Of a DNA stretch of 42,161 nucleotides, positions 17,549 through 28,379 are shown in pieces. The notes below the pieces were generated by a model. It made no database searches, was not told the DNA's origin, and saw only the letters and a program-made list of their open reading frames with translations. The first letter of the stretch is position 1, and the number at the start of each line of letters is the position of its first letter. The translations under genes were made by a program, and so were the position numbers. Origin of the DNA: Rickettsiales bacterium (GTDB lineage: Bacteria > Pseudomonadota > Alphaproteobacteria > Rs-D84); contig JAISKV010000015.1 in NCBI GenBank assembly GCA_031260805.1, positions 1-42,161 of the forward strand. Reading direction: 5' to 3'.

Positions 17549-19602
17549 AAATTTTCACCTCCTAACTTCATGGAAAATTGCAGACGGAAATTCGTCCGTC
17601 CGCGATACACTTCCGCGCCAGCCCAATCATACCGCCGCGCCCCGTCTATGGTCAATGCAAATATCAGTGCATAGCACGGATGATTGTACGCGATGCCGAA
17701 TGACTGGCGTTGCAGATGCTCTTCGGAAATATTGTAAATGCTGGTGGAATTCAGCGACAGCCGCGCGGTTATGTTAAATCCGAAACCGGCCATGACTTCG
17801 CTGGCAGTGCTCTCTATCGTGTTCGCATCCTGCAACTGCGTCGCATAGATGTACCCTATATCCATGTAAGTCTTGTCGCCCAGATGAACCACGGATTCCA
17901 AGTGGCGCAGATCCCCGCTGTCCTGCGCAAAGCGAAATCTGTTGGACAGCGTCGCAAATCCGTCGTATCCGACGCCTATGCGTCCGACCAGGTCCGATCC
18001 GCCGTTATGGTATCCTGAATTCACATCAATGTCGTCCGTTTGCGAAAAGTCATAAGACTGTCCGATAAATGCGTTGGCTGACAATCCGTCAGAATTAAAC
18101 GCAGTCCAATCCAGCCCGTAATCGGCATAGTTTCCGTTTTCCCAAACATCGTATCCTGAAAACCGGTTGATTGAAAATAGCGTCGCATCGGAAATCAGCG
18201 ATCCCGAAGAGTCCCCGTTGACCGCGAACGCCGCGTTGTCTAGTTTGTTCATGATTGTCAGGCGCGCGCGCGGCGCGATTATGTGCGACCATGATTCGCC
18301 TGATTTCAGGAACGGCATTGTCCAATCCAGATATCCGGAAGTCAAAAATCGCGAATCAGTCCCGTTAAAACCCAAATCGCCGTTTGTCATGTCCGTGTTC
18401 GCAAACTTGTAAATGTCATAGCGCGTCATTGCCGACACGGTCAGTTTCTGGTTCCAGAACACAAAAGGCGATTCCAGCGAGAGCGCGCCTATGGCGCGCT
18501 GGGCCGCGGTTCCCGTATCGGAATTGCTGACGAATAAAACATCGCCCATGGCGGTCGCGAACGCATCCGTCCCAAATATCTTCTGCGACTGGTAAATTCC
18601 ATGAACCTGGGGAAGGATATCGCCGCTGGGCTTGATGGTATTGCCGTATTTTGGAATTTCAGATCGCAGTTCCTGGAACAAATGCGCGCTGGTCGTTATA
18701 TATCCGCGGCTGGTGAAATATTCCACGCGGCCCTGGGATTCCAAGTAAGGCTGGTCGTTGTAAAATCCGTACTTTTGCAGATACAGTTTGTCCGAAGTCT
18801 GCTGGATATTGAATTCGCTGCGCACATTTTCGCCAAATTCCATAATAGAATTATTAAACAGATGCCACCTGCTGACGGCATTTTCGTCGTAAGTATACGA
18901 TCCGTTTGTTCTGAAAGACGAATGGTCGTAATTCAAGCGATGCTCGGCTTGGTACAGCGGGTTTTCGGCCGTCTGATACCCGCCGACCAGCGTCAGGTCG
19001 TGATAATCCGAAAAGTTCAGGTACAGCGGGAAATTTATCCTGTATCCCATGTCGTTGGTCGTCTCAAAGTTTGGCGTTAAAAATCCGGACTTGTATTTTA
19101 ACGATGGGTCGGGATAACTCATATACGGCAGCCAGAATACCGGAATATCATAAACCCGCAGTGTCGCGTCATACATGTAAATAATACGCTCGCTGTTGTC
19201 ATGCTTTAATTTTTCGGCATGAATTTCCCATGCGTTGACGCCTTCATCGCAACCGTCGCACGCGGTATAGACCGCCCGTTCCGCCCTGGTTATGAACCCG
19301 GCCCGCTCCATCGTTTCAGCCGACAGCCGCATGTGGTTGCCCAGATTCAGGTCCAGATTGCGGCCGGCAATATTCTGGCCGTTGCCGGAAAAGTATGAAT
19401 CTCCCATGGTCAGCGTCTGGCCATCCGCCGTTTCCAATCTGCCGCCCCCGGAAATCTGTAAACTGCCCCCCCGCGCGTCATAAGTGATTTTATCAGCGGT
19501 CAGCGTTTTCGGCGTGTTCAGGTCCAGCGCGGCCGTTGCGGCAAGCGGCGCGAAAACAAACGCGATAAAAAACAGCGGTTTAATGCTTTTTAACCAGGGC
19601 AT
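17545..19602 (-). CDS. lptD: LPS-assembly protein LptD
   Basis: Signal peptide, N-terminal OstA-like domain (LTADKITYDARGGSLQISGGGRLET), IPVFWLPYMSYPDPSLKYKSGFLTP. Confidence 0.93.
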   Translation of the reverse strand: MPWLKSIKPLFFIAFVFAPLAATAALDLNTPKTLTADKITYDARGGSLQISGGGRLETADGQTLTMGDSYFSGNGQNIAGRNLDLNLGNHMRLSAETMERAGFITRAERAVYTACDGCDEGVNAWEIHAEKLKHDNSERIIYMYDATLRVYDIPVFWLPYMSYPDPSLKYKSGFLTPNFETTNDMGYRINFPLYLNFSDYHDLTLVGGYQTAENPLYQAEHRLNYDHSSFRTNGSYTYDENAVSRWHLFNNSIMEFGENVRSEFNIQQTSDKLYLQKYGFYNDQPYLESQGRVEYFTSRGYITTSAHLFQELRSEIPKYGNTIKPSGDILPQVHGIYQSQKIFGTDAFATAMGDVLFVSNSDTGTAAQRAIGALSLESPFVFWNQKLTVSAMTRYDIYKFANTDMTNGDLGFNGTDSRFLTSGYLDWTMPFLKSGESWSHIIAPRARLTIMNKLDNAAFAVNGDSSGSLISDATLFSINRFSGYDVWENGNYADYGLDWTAFNSDGLSANAFIGQSYDFSQTDDIDVNSGYHNGGSDLVGRIGVGYDGFATLSNRFRFAQDSGDLRHLESVVHLGDKTYMDIGYIYATQLQDANTIESTASEVMAGFGFNITARLSLNSTSIYNISEEHLQRQSFGIAYNHPCYALIFALTIDGARRYDWAGAEVYRGRTNFRLQFSMKLGGENL

Positions 19603-20647
19603 AGTATAGAAGTCCGATTACCGCGATCTGCGCGCCGCCGACCAGAATCAAGTCTGCAAAATGGGTCAGCATGTTTGACATTGTCATGAATATACCGATG
19701 ATTCCCGCCATCGCCGCGACCGCAAACGGTGCCGAGAACGAGAATCTGCGCCGCAGCAATGATGATTTCAGCATGATCAGAACGCATGCGATTGTCAGTA
19801 TGATATTGTTCAGCGGATTAAGCAGCCTGCTGGACAATTCCGATAAAATCTGCTTTTTCCGATTATCGGGGAAATTGTTCAGATTTGTTTTCAGCAGGGC
19901 GCTGGTTGAAATCCGGCGCACCTTGAAACTCTGCGAATTGTCCTTGTCCGACAGATTCAGGTCTATGTCAAAACTGGCAAAGGTTCCGATGGTCAGTTTG
20001 TCGGTTGTCTTGTCGCGGGCCTGCAATCCTCCGTTCGCTAATGCGACGGAAATCCCGTGTTCGGTATTGAACAATTTTCCTTTTTCCGCCGAAATGATAA
20101 ACTCGGTTTTTTTATCGCGATAGTCAAACAGCATGACTTGGTTCAAGTCTTTCTCGAAAACATTCTGGACATACACGACCAGGCCGCTGCCCATTTCGGT
20201 AAAGGCCGATTCTTGCAGTTTTATGTGCGCCAACCCGTACCGCAATTCCCACTGGGTGTCGTAAAAACGCGCCTGGCTGGCCGGCACGACCCAAGCATTC
20301 AGCACGAAATGCGCAGCAGCCAGGATAACGCCCAGGCGCAGTGCGGGCAATGCGATGCGATGCGGCGACATTCCGGATGCCATCATAATTGTTATTTCGT
20401 TCTGGGAAATCATCTTGGAATATATGGTCAGAACGGATATGAACAGAACAAACGGAAATATTATTGAAATGATAAATGGTATCATCAGCGCCGTCATTCC
20501 CAGAAAACTGGCGGCATCAATGCCGTAATTCATTAAGAACTTCATCATTGTCAGAACTTGCAGAATCCATGCCAGTCCCGCCAGCAGCAGCAGCAGCAAC
20601 AGGAATGCGCTGGAAATCTGCCGTGAAAAATATTTGTCCAAAATCAT
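19580..20647 (-). CDS. lptG: LPS export permease, LptF/LptG family
   Basis: LDKYFSRQISSAFLLLLLLLAGLAWILQ, YjgP/YjgQ-like topology; adjacent to lptD. Confidence 0.85.
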   Translation of the reverse strand: MILDKYFSRQISSAFLLLLLLLAGLAWILQVLTMMKFLMNYGIDAASFLGMTALMIPFIISIIFPFVLFISVLTIYSKMISQNEITIMMASGMSPHRIALPALRLGVILAAAHFVLNAWVVPASQARFYDTQWELRYGLAHIKLQESAFTEMGSGLVVYVQNVFEKDLNQVMLFDYRDKKTEFIISAEKGKLFNTEHGISVALANGGLQARDKTTDKLTIGTFASFDIDLNLSDKDNSQSFKVRRISTSALLKTNLNNFPDNRKKQILSELSSRLLNPLNNIILTIACVLIMLKSSLLRRRFSFSAPFAVAAMAGIIGIFMTMSNMLTHFADLILVGGAQIAVIGLLYYALVKKH

Positions 20648-20690
20648 GGGCAGAGTATAAAACAGATATTGTCCATAATCAAATAAATAC

Positions 20691-20719
20691 TTGCGCGGCG
20701 CCGATTCGGGATGTATAAT
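20691..20719 (+). promoter_or_regulatory. Sigma-70-type promoter for nusA
   Basis: TTGCGC -17 bp- TATAAT. Confidence 0.6.
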
Positions 20720-20745
20720 AAGGCTGTTCTTAAAAGATAATTTTT

Positions 20746-20773
20746 AGGGGCGGGGTTGAAAAACCCCGCCTCT
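20746..20773 (+). promoter_or_regulatory. nusA leader hairpin with GAAA tetraloop
   Basis: aggggcggggtt GAAA aaccccgcctct, 12 pairs including one G-U. Confidence 0.75.
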
Positions 20774-20797
20774 TTCAATAAAACAAAGGAAAACGAA

Positions 20798-22360
20798 ATG
20801 TTCGAATCTATGCCGAGACAGGATTTATTGCTGGGCGCGCGCGCATTGGCCGCGGAAAAGCAAATCAGCGAAGACATTATTTTTGAGAGTTTAGAGGCGG
20901 CCGTCGCCAAAATCGCCAAACAAAAATACGGCGAAGAATGGGATATCGCGGCGTCTATATCCCGTCAGAACGGCGCGATACGCGTATGGCGCAAGTTTGC
21001 CGTTATTGACAGCCCGGAATCAGTCGGTTTTGACGAACTGGGCGAATCTTTGTACGATTCTAACAAAATGCTGACCGTGGACCAGGCAAAGAAGTATGCC
21101 AAAGAGCCAAAGGTAGGCGATGTGCTGGAAGACCAGTTGCCGGAACCTGAATTCGGCCGCCAGGCGTTTCAGACTGCGCGGCAGATTACAATTTCCCGCG
21201 TGCGCGATGCTGAAAAAGGCAAACAGTTCGAGGAGTTCAAGGATGAAATCGGCGATATCGTCAACGGTGTTGTCAAACGGATTGAATTCGGGAACGCCTT
21301 TATTGACATCAATGGCAAGGCCGAAGGCTATATCAAAGGGACCGAATTAATTCCCGGCGAAAAATTGCAGCCTGGCGACCGCGTCCGCGCGCTGATTCTG
21401 GATGTGGTCCGCACGAACACCGGCCCCCAGATTTTCTTGACCCGCACGCATCCGCTGTTTATGGAAAAACTGTTCAACCAGGAAGTGCCTGAAATTTACG
21501 AAGGCGTTATAAAGATTCAGTCCGTGGCGCGCGCGCCCGGCAGCCATGCGAAGATAGCGGTTTCAACTGATGATCCTTCCATTGACGCGGTCGGCATGAC
21601 CGTTGGTATAAAGGGCACGCGCATCCAGCCCGTCATCAACGAATGCCATGGCGAAAAGATTGATGTTATTCTGTACAGCGAAGATCCGGCGGCGTACATC
21701 GTGAACGCCATCGCGCCGGCCAAGGTTGCTAAAATCATTGTTGACGATGAAACCCATACTGCGGCGGTCGTCGTGAATGAAGACCAGCAATCGCTGGCAA
21801 TCGGACGGCGCGGCCAGAATGTGCGCTTGGCGTCGCAATTGACCGGCTGGAATATTGACATCATGAATGAGATGGAAGAACGGGAGCGCCGCGAAAAAGA
21901 ATTCAAGGATAAAACGGAACTGTTTACCAAGGGATTGGATATTGACGAAACCATCGCTCAATTGCTTATAACCGAAGGGTTCCGGTCTGTGGAAGAAATC
22001 GCGTATGTTGAATTGAACGAATTGACGGACATAGAAGGCTTTGACACGGAACTGGCGTCGGAACTGCAAACCCGCGCCCGCGCGTATCTGGAAAAGATAG
22101 AAAATGATTACATGGCGGCCGGACATCAGATCGGGATGGAAGACAGCCTGCTGACATTTGACTTTATCAAACGGCCGACAATCATGAAACTGGGTGAGAA
22201 TGGCATCAAATCTCTGGAAGATTTGGCTGATCTGGCGTCGGATGAACTGATTGAAATCATGGGCGCGGACAACATGTCCGGGCGGCTGGCTGAAAAGATA
22301 ATCATGAAGGCGCGCGAAATCGCGTACGATATCCGCCAGGACGAAGAAGACAAGTCATAA
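20798..22360 (+). CDS. nusA: Transcription termination/antitermination protein NusA
   Basis: S1 domain, KH domains (GMTVGIKGTRIQPVINECHGEKIDVI; IGRRGQNVRLASQLTGW), C-terminal repeats. Confidence 0.97.
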   Translation: MFESMPRQDLLLGARALAAEKQISEDIIFESLEAAVAKIAKQKYGEEWDIAASISRQNGAIRVWRKFAVIDSPESVGFDELGESLYDSNKMLTVDQAKKYAKEPKVGDVLEDQLPEPEFGRQAFQTARQITISRVRDAEKGKQFEEFKDEIGDIVNGVVKRIEFGNAFIDINGKAEGYIKGTELIPGEKLQPGDRVRALILDVVRTNTGPQIFLTRTHPLFMEKLFNQEVPEIYEGVIKIQSVARAPGSHAKIAVSTDDPSIDAVGMTVGIKGTRIQPVINECHGEKIDVILYSEDPAAYIVNAIAPAKVAKIIVDDETHTAAVVVNEDQQSLAIGRRGQNVRLASQLTGWNIDIMNEMEERERREKEFKDKTELFTKGLDIDETIAQLLITEGFRSVEEIAYVELNELTDIEGFDTELASELQTRARAYLEKIENDYMAAGHQIGMEDSLLTFDFIKRPTIMKLGENGIKSLEDLADLASDELIEIMGADNMSGRLAEKIIMKAREIAYDIRQDEEDKS

Positions 22361-22448
22361 AAACCTTGTAATTCTTGTAATTACAGGTAGAATGAGCAAA
22401 CAATAATAACGATTCACGAATTACGAATCACGGCGAGCGGGAGCGAGC

Positions 22449-24794
22449 ATGGCAACACTGACACTTAAAAAATCTGTAAGCACGGACGCGGTGCAGTCCA
22501 AGAAAGGCGATAATGTCTTTGTTGAACGGCGTCGCCGCGTCGTGATGCCTGGCGAAAAGACCTTGACCGAAGAAATTAAGAAGCCGAACAGCCATACGAC
22601 CGCAGCAGACGAAAAGTTGCGCGCTGTGCTGGCTGCGGCCAAGGCGCGCGAAGAAGAACGGCGCCAGCGGCAGGCAGAAGACGAAGCCAAGCGCGCCGAA
22701 GTGGAAGAGTTAAAACAGCGCGAGCAGGCGGAATACGAGCAGGTCAAACAGAAATTGTCTGATAAAGAAAAGCAGACGGCCGAGAAAGACGAAGAAGAAA
22801 CACCCGCGGCCAAGTTCACCCCGCGCTTTGGCGTTCCGATCGAGCGGGAGGTCCCGGCAAAACCCCAGCGTCTAAAAATCGGCGGCGGCGCGCAATTCAA
22901 CAAGCATGGCAAGATCAGGATTTCGGATATAGTGGAAGACGGCGAAGATGTCGGATTGCGGGCCGAGCATAAGCGCAGATCAGAAGCGTCCCTGCGTCGT
23001 TTTCGTGAAAAAGCATTGGCAAAATTCCGTCCGGTTGAAAAAGTTTTGCGCGAAGTTGCAATCGGCGATTCAATAACTGTGAAAGATTTGGCAAATGCGT
23101 TGGCTGAAAAATCCGGCGAAGTCATCAAGAAACTTATGAATATGGGAATGATGGCGACATTGAACCAGGCGCTGGACGCGGATACCGCGGAATTGATAGC
23201 GACTGAATTCGGCGCAACGGTCAAGCGCGTGGAAATCCGGCCTTTTGCGGAATTGCTGGACATTGCGCCGAATCCGGACCGCATGACGCCGCGCGCGCCG
23301 GTTGTGACGGTTGTCGGCCATGTTGACCATGGCAAGACATCTTTGCTGGACGCGTTCAGAAATGCGAATGTGGTCAGCGGCGAAGCCGGCGGAATCACCC
23401 AGCATATCGCCGCGTACGAGGTCAGGGCGAAATCCGGCCAAATGATAACTTTCCTGGATACGCCGGGACACGAAACATTTACCGCGATGCGGGCGCGCGG
23501 CGCGCAGATGGCGGATATCGTGGTCTTGGTCGTGGCGGCGAATGATTCAATCATGCCCCAAACGGTAGAGGCGTTGAACCATATCCGCGCGGCCAAGGTT
23601 CCGTTTATCATTGCGATTAACAAGATTGATCTGCCCGAAGCGAACGCGCAGCGCGTCAAGACGGACTTGCTGAAATACGATGTCCAGGTGGAAGAAATGG
23701 GCGGCGATGTCCAGGCGGTTGAAATCAGCGCGACGCAGAAAATCAATCTGGACAAACTGGAAGATGCGATTTTATTGCAGTCGGAAATGCTGGACTTGCA
23801 TGCGGACGCGCAGATGCCGGCCCGCGCTGCGGTGGTAGAGGCCAAGATGGAAAAAGGCCTGGGGCCGACCGCGACCGTCCTGATGAAACAGGGAACGCTG
23901 TCAATTGGCGAAGTCTTTGTCGTGGGGAATACTTTTGGCCGCGCGCGGGGAATAATAAACTCGGCCGGGGCGCGCGTGAAATCTGTCGGACCGGCGCAGC
24001 CTGCGATTGTTCTGGGACTGGATACTGTTCCAAACGCCGGCGACGATTTAAGCGTGCTGGAAAGCGAAGCACAAACGCGCGAAGTCGCGGCTTACCGCGC
24101 GGGCAAGGAAAAAGAAGCCGCGAACATGATAAAACGGTCTTCGCTGGACGAACTGTTCGCGCGGCGCGACGACGGCAAGAAAATCATGCTGCCGGTCATA
24201 TTGCGCGCGGATGTCCAGGGCAGCGTGGAAGCAATACGGGACATGCTGAACGGCGTGCAGTCGGACAAGGCCGGGCTGGACCTGCAATTCGCGGGCGTGG
24301 GGCAGATAACCGAAGGCGACATTCGTCTGGCGGCTGCATCGCATGGCATTATCATTGCGTTTAATGTCCGCGCGGACAGCGCGGTTCGGGAATTGGCGCG
24401 GTCATTGAATGTGGAAATCCGGTATCATTCTGTCGTGTATCGCATCACGGACGAGTTAAAGGAAATATTGGCTGGAAAATTGGCGCCGGTGAAACGGGAA
24501 ACCTTTATCGGATACGCCGATGTTATCGCGCTGTTCACAGTGGGCAAGGGCGTCCGGGTTGCAGGATGCCGCGTCAGCGAAGGCGTTATCAAGCGCGATG
24601 CGTTCGTGCGCCTGCTGCGCGAAAATGTCGTGATTTACGACGGCAAAATCGGGATGCTGAAACGCGAAAAGAATGAAGTCCGCGAAGTATCCAACGGCAC
24701 TGAATTCGGGATGAGTTTTGATAAGTACAATGACTTGCAAGTCGGCGACCGGATTGAATGCTATGAAGTTGAACAAATCAAAGCAACACTGTAA
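22449..24794 (+). CDS. infB: Translation initiation factor IF-2
   Basis: [58 protein letters not shown]. Confidence 0.98.
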   Translation: MATLTLKKSVSTDAVQSKKGDNVFVERRRRVVMPGEKTLTEEIKKPNSHTTAADEKLRAVLAAAKAREEERRQRQAEDEAKRAEVEELKQREQAEYEQVKQKLSDKEKQTAEKDEEETPAAKFTPRFGVPIEREVPAKPQRLKIGGGAQFNKHGKIRISDIVEDGEDVGLRAEHKRRSEASLRRFREKALAKFRPVEKVLREVAIGDSITVKDLANALAEKSGEVIKKLMNMGMMATLNQALDADTAELIATEFGATVKRVEIRPFAELLDIAPNPDRMTPRAPVVTVVGHVDHGKTSLLDAFRNANVVSGEAGGITQHIAAYEVRAKSGQMITFLDTPGHETFTAMRARGAQMADIVVLVVAANDSIMPQTVEALNHIRAAKVPFIIAINKIDLPEANAQRVKTDLLKYDVQVEEMGGDVQAVEISATQKINLDKLEDAILLQSEMLDLHADAQMPARAAVVEAKMEKGLGPTATVLMKQGTLSIGEVFVVGNTFGRARGIINSAGARVKSVGPAQPAIVLGLDTVPNAGDDLSVLESEAQTREVAAYRAGKEKEAANMIKRSSLDELFARRDDGKKIMLPVILRADVQGSVEAIRDMLNGVQSDKAGLDLQFAGVGQITEGDIRLAAASHGIIIAFNVRADSAVRELARSLNVEIRYHSVVYRITDELKEILAGKLAPVKRETFIGYADVIALFTVGKGVRVAGCRVSEGVIKRDAFVRLLRENVVIYDGKIGMLKREKNEVREVSNGTEFGMSFDKYNDLQVGDRIECYEVEQIKATL

Positions 24795-24801
24795 AAAACG
24801 C

Positions 24802-25011
24802 GGCCAGTTCCCCTCCCTTGGAGGGGTGGCCGCAGGCCGGGGTGGTTTACAGGATTTATGATTTATGAAGTATGATTTAAGTATGGTATGAATTTTTGTT
24901 GTCTGTTATTGCGGACAAAATAATTCGTATTTCTTAATTGTTAATTCTTAATTAAATCCTGTAAACCACCCCGCCGCTGCGCGGCACCCCTCCATGGGAG
25001 GGGAACTGGCC
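24802..25011. repeat. Long composite inverted repeat with nested smaller repeats
   Basis: ggccagttcccctcccttggaggggtggccgcaggccggggtggtttacaggattta ... taaatcctgtaaaccaccccgccgctgcgcggcacccctccatgggaggggaactggcc. Confidence 0.88.
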
Positions 25012-25128
25012 ACAATCCCCGCATGTGCGGGAATGACGACAACCTGCACCTTCACCCACACTTTCTGCTTTCCACTTTGCGTCTTTTGTGATAAAATATC
25101 AATTGTATAGAGAATAAATGGGGACGGA

Positions 25129-28100
25129 ATGTTCAATATTTTGCACAGATTTTTAATCGGAATTGTTGGAATCGCAATGGCTGCGCCGGCGATTGCCGCC
25201 GCGCCCGTGGTGGTCAAGGCTGCGCCGACCGCGCGACCCAGCATCATCGCCAATGCCGCGGCATCCGCGGCGGGCGCGCGGTTGCCCAGCAATCGGGTCA
25301 GCGTCGCCAGCGTCTTGTCCGGCGCGCCGATAAATACAATTGGGTCTGTCGCGGACGCGGCTTGCATTGACGCGATACTGGAATGCGTCAAGCGCGACGA
25401 TGTCTGCGGCGAAGACTTTTCAGAATGCCCGACGAACGAATTGTTTTATGCGAAAAAATCAACATGTTATTCAACTGCGATGACATGCGGCTCTAACGCG
25501 CTGAACCAACTGTTCGGAATTTCCGCTTACGCGAATATCGCGCCGGATGCGAACGGCCTGTACAACTATCCGACGGCCGGATCCATTGTCGGCGCAATGA
25601 TTGCAGGCAGCGCGATATCCAACCGCTTGGACACCAGCGACTGTGTGAAAAGATACTCGTCATGCCTGAAACGCGATGATGTTTGCGGCAGTGATTTTGA
25701 GTTGTGCACCAGCAATCGCGAATTCAAGAAGCAAAAGATTTTCTGCGAATCAACGCTGGCGCGCTGTATGGACGCCGGCAAGATTGAACTGTTCGGCCGC
25801 ACGGATACTTCGCTGGACCCGATGGGCAGCGGATGCGCGGAAAACAACAGAACCGGATGCTCGCGCGTGAAAATCATGATTGACGAAGGCGCGGAATTGG
25901 CGGATGTGAACTCGGTCAAATCGTGCTACAAGGTTGCGGACAACTGCATACTGAAAACATGCTCCCGCAATCCGTACGCCTGCATAGAAGCAACCAAGCG
26001 CCAGCAGCTGTGCGCTGCGGATCAGATAGAGCAGGCGACGGAAGACAGTCCTGCAATCTGCCAGGAAAATCATGACGAGATACTGGGCGAACCGGTGAAC
26101 AAAACTGATATCGCCAAGTTGTTAAAGATTAATTGCCGCGAAACAGTCGGGGCGAACCGCGCGTGCTTTATGACTGCGAATGACGGCAAGATTCCGAAGT
26201 CCGCGGATCTGAAAGACGAATACAAGATTGAAGAAACATACGCCGATATCATGAATGGCAGCGGAACTATCCGCGGTCGCTGGGGCAATGATTCCATGAA
26301 GGCTCAGATAGACCAGTTGCGGACAAAATTCAACGCGAAAACAAAAACACGGTGCCAGGAAACGATAGTTAACTGCGCGATGCGCAATTGCGGGATGGGT
26401 TCGGGTCTGGCATGCTATAACATTGCTGCGGCCGGAACAAACGCCAGCAACGCGACCGTTGATATTATGAAGGCCAAGGACAGCATCAAATCCGGATGCG
26501 AAGTAATTATCAACAACGACGCGGCGTGCATTTATGAAGCGGCCAAGTTTGACGATGAAATGGGTGTTTTGGATTTCAGCGCGACCAGCGTGTTTGATAA
26601 AGTCTTTACCAGCCCGTCCGCGACGGACGGCCCGGCCGATCCGACGACCGCGGTTGCAATGCTGAATCTGAAACTGGCGCAATCGTTCAGCCCGACCGCG
26701 ATGGCGGACATGACGAAATCTTGCCAGAACGCGGCCAAGGCATGCGTTCGCGAAAAGTGCGGCAGCGATTTTGTGAATTGCTATCGCGCGCGCAACGATG
26801 TTTATTCTTCAATATCTGACAGCGGCAGCGCGTCGTTTGACAAAAGCATGAACAAGGCGGGCGGCGTCTTGGACCGGACCATTGTTGTCGGCCTGTGCAT
26901 GGACACGATAAAGACAAACTCCACTTGCGAAGAATTGCTGAAAGCCGAAGTGTATTCCAAAACTAATACCGCAGTGTCAAACGGCGGCGCGGCGTGGGGC
27001 AATGCGACCAGCGTGCATGACGGCTGGCTTGGCGTGGGCAAAACCACGGTTAACAGCCAGGTTCTGGCCGTGACAACGCTGGATGGCATCTGCCAGGCGG
27101 ATGGCGGCGCGGTTGACAATGAATTGCCGCCGACTGCAAATTGCGGAACGACGGTCGCATACAACGATGACAATGATCTGGATGACAATAACAAGCCGAA
27201 ATCCAAGACCGCCGCTTACAATACGCCGGCAACAATTGCGACTGAATACGCGTATTCGGTAAGTCTGGCCGCGAATCAGATATTCCAGGATGTCGTGAAT
27301 ACTTTCGAGGCCGAAGCGCAGGCGATTTACAAGTCTAAACTGACCCAGCAGCAGGCATTGTGCTATGCCGCGAATAATGACAACGGCATCATGGGTAAAA
27401 ATGATTTGGGATCCACTTATGCCTGGGCGCGGTTGAAGTCTAAAAAGGTTCCGGCCGAATACGGCGTCAAGGGATTGCAGGACAGCCAGTTTGTCGCCAG
27501 CAATGAAATATATGGATCGTTCTGCCGGGTTCGGGTTGACCTTCGTGCGGATAACGAAAAAACGATTAAAAAAATGCTGGAAGACAATGCAGGATGGAGC
27601 AAAGCGTTCTTTGCGGCCGGGGATTCGTTTACCTGCGGTTCCTGGATACCTAGCGATGAATTAGAAAAGATGTCCGAAGAAGTTGCGAATGCCAAAACCC
27701 GCACGAACAAAGACGGCGATCTGACGGGCGGACAAAAATGGACGGTGGCCGGCGTGTCATTGCTGACCGGTGTTGGCGGATTGCTGGGCATGAATGCGTT
27801 GCAGGAAAAAACCGGATTGGGCGGACTGTTGGGAACCAAGGATAAGACGGGGAGAGATGCGCTTAATGGCGATCAAAGAGCGGCATTGGCCGATGCCAAG
27901 ACCTGCGTGGATACATATAAAAAGACCACGCTTAATAAAACCCCGCCTGCCCCAGTGAAAGATACACCAATGGTTAATGCAGTTGCAGCAGCAAACGGGG
28001 TTTCCAAAATAGGAGCGATTACAGTTAGTGATAATGAATCTGCTGACAGTTTGGCTGGAAGATGTCAAATGGTTATTAACCAATTGAATAATGCTGTTGA

Positions 28101-28326
28101 CAAAGGCAATTCGACGACAAAATTGATTACAAATATTGTTGGTTCTGGCATTGGCGCGACTATCGGCGGGGTGACCACGGCCCAGATAATGAAGGCCTCT
28201 AATCGGTCTGAATGGTCTGCGGCGCAACAGGAATGGTATAACAATGTCGGCCAGCATATAAAATGCTATGTCGGAACCGAAGATATCGGGTCTTATGGGG
28301 ATATCCTGGGCATCACGGTTGAATAA
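25129..28326 (+). CDS. Large secreted Cys-rich protein of unknown family (1065 aa)
   Basis: Signal peptide (IGIVGIAMAAPAIAAA); repeated C-x6-C modules; strong terminator after stop. Confidence 0.85.
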   Translation: MFNILHRFLIGIVGIAMAAPAIAAAPVVVKAAPTARPSIIANAAASAAGARLPSNRVSVASVLSGAPINTIGSVADAACIDAILECVKRDDVCGEDFSECPTNELFYAKKSTCYSTAMTCGSNALNQLFGISAYANIAPDANGLYNYPTAGSIVGAMIAGSAISNRLDTSDCVKRYSSCLKRDDVCGSDFELCTSNREFKKQKIFCESTLARCMDAGKIELFGRTDTSLDPMGSGCAENNRTGCSRVKIMIDEGAELADVNSVKSCYKVADNCILKTCSRNPYACIEATKRQQLCAADQIEQATEDSPAICQENHDEILGEPVNKTDIAKLLKINCRETVGANRACFMTANDGKIPKSADLKDEYKIEETYADIMNGSGTIRGRWGNDSMKAQIDQLRTKFNAKTKTRCQETIVNCAMRNCGMGSGLACYNIAAAGTNASNATVDIMKAKDSIKSGCEVIINNDAACIYEAAKFDDEMGVLDFSATSVFDKVFTSPSATDGPADPTTAVAMLNLKLAQSFSPTAMADMTKSCQNAAKACVREKCGSDFVNCYRARNDVYSSISDSGSASFDKSMNKAGGVLDRTIVVGLCMDTIKTNSTCEELLKAEVYSKTNTAVSNGGAAWGNATSVHDGWLGVGKTTVNSQVLAVTTLDGICQADGGAVDNELPPTANCGTTVAYNDDNDLDDNNKPKSKTAAYNTPATIATEYAYSVSLAANQIFQDVVNTFEAEAQAIYKSKLTQQQALCYAANNDNGIMGKNDLGSTYAWARLKSKKVPAEYGVKGLQDSQFVASNEIYGSFCRVRVDLRADNEKTIKKMLEDNAGWSKAFFAAGDSFTCGSWIPSDELEKMSEEVANAKTRTNKDGDLTGGQKWTVAGVSLLTGVGGLLGMNALQEKTGLGGLLGTKDKTGRDALNGDQRAALADAKTCVDTYKKTTLNKTPPAPVKDTPMVNAVAAANGVSKIGAITVSDNESADSLAGRCQMVINQLNNAVDKGNSTTKLITNIVGSGIGATIGGVTTAQIMKASNRSEWSAAQQEWYNNVGQHIKCYVGTEDIGSYGDILGITVE

Positions 28327-28356
28327 AAAAAACGGGCCAGGGCCCGTTTTTTTTTG
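28327..28356 (+). terminator. Intrinsic terminator
   Basis: aaaaacgggcc aggg cccgttttttttt-type hairpin. Confidence 0.85.
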
Positions 28357-28379
28357 AGACATGTGAAATGAAGTATGAT

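Noticed and set aside
22421-23845. 474-aa minus-strand ORF opposite infB
   Set aside because: Ser/Ala-rich shadow ORF entirely antisense to strongly conserved infB; no domain, promoter or SD seen.
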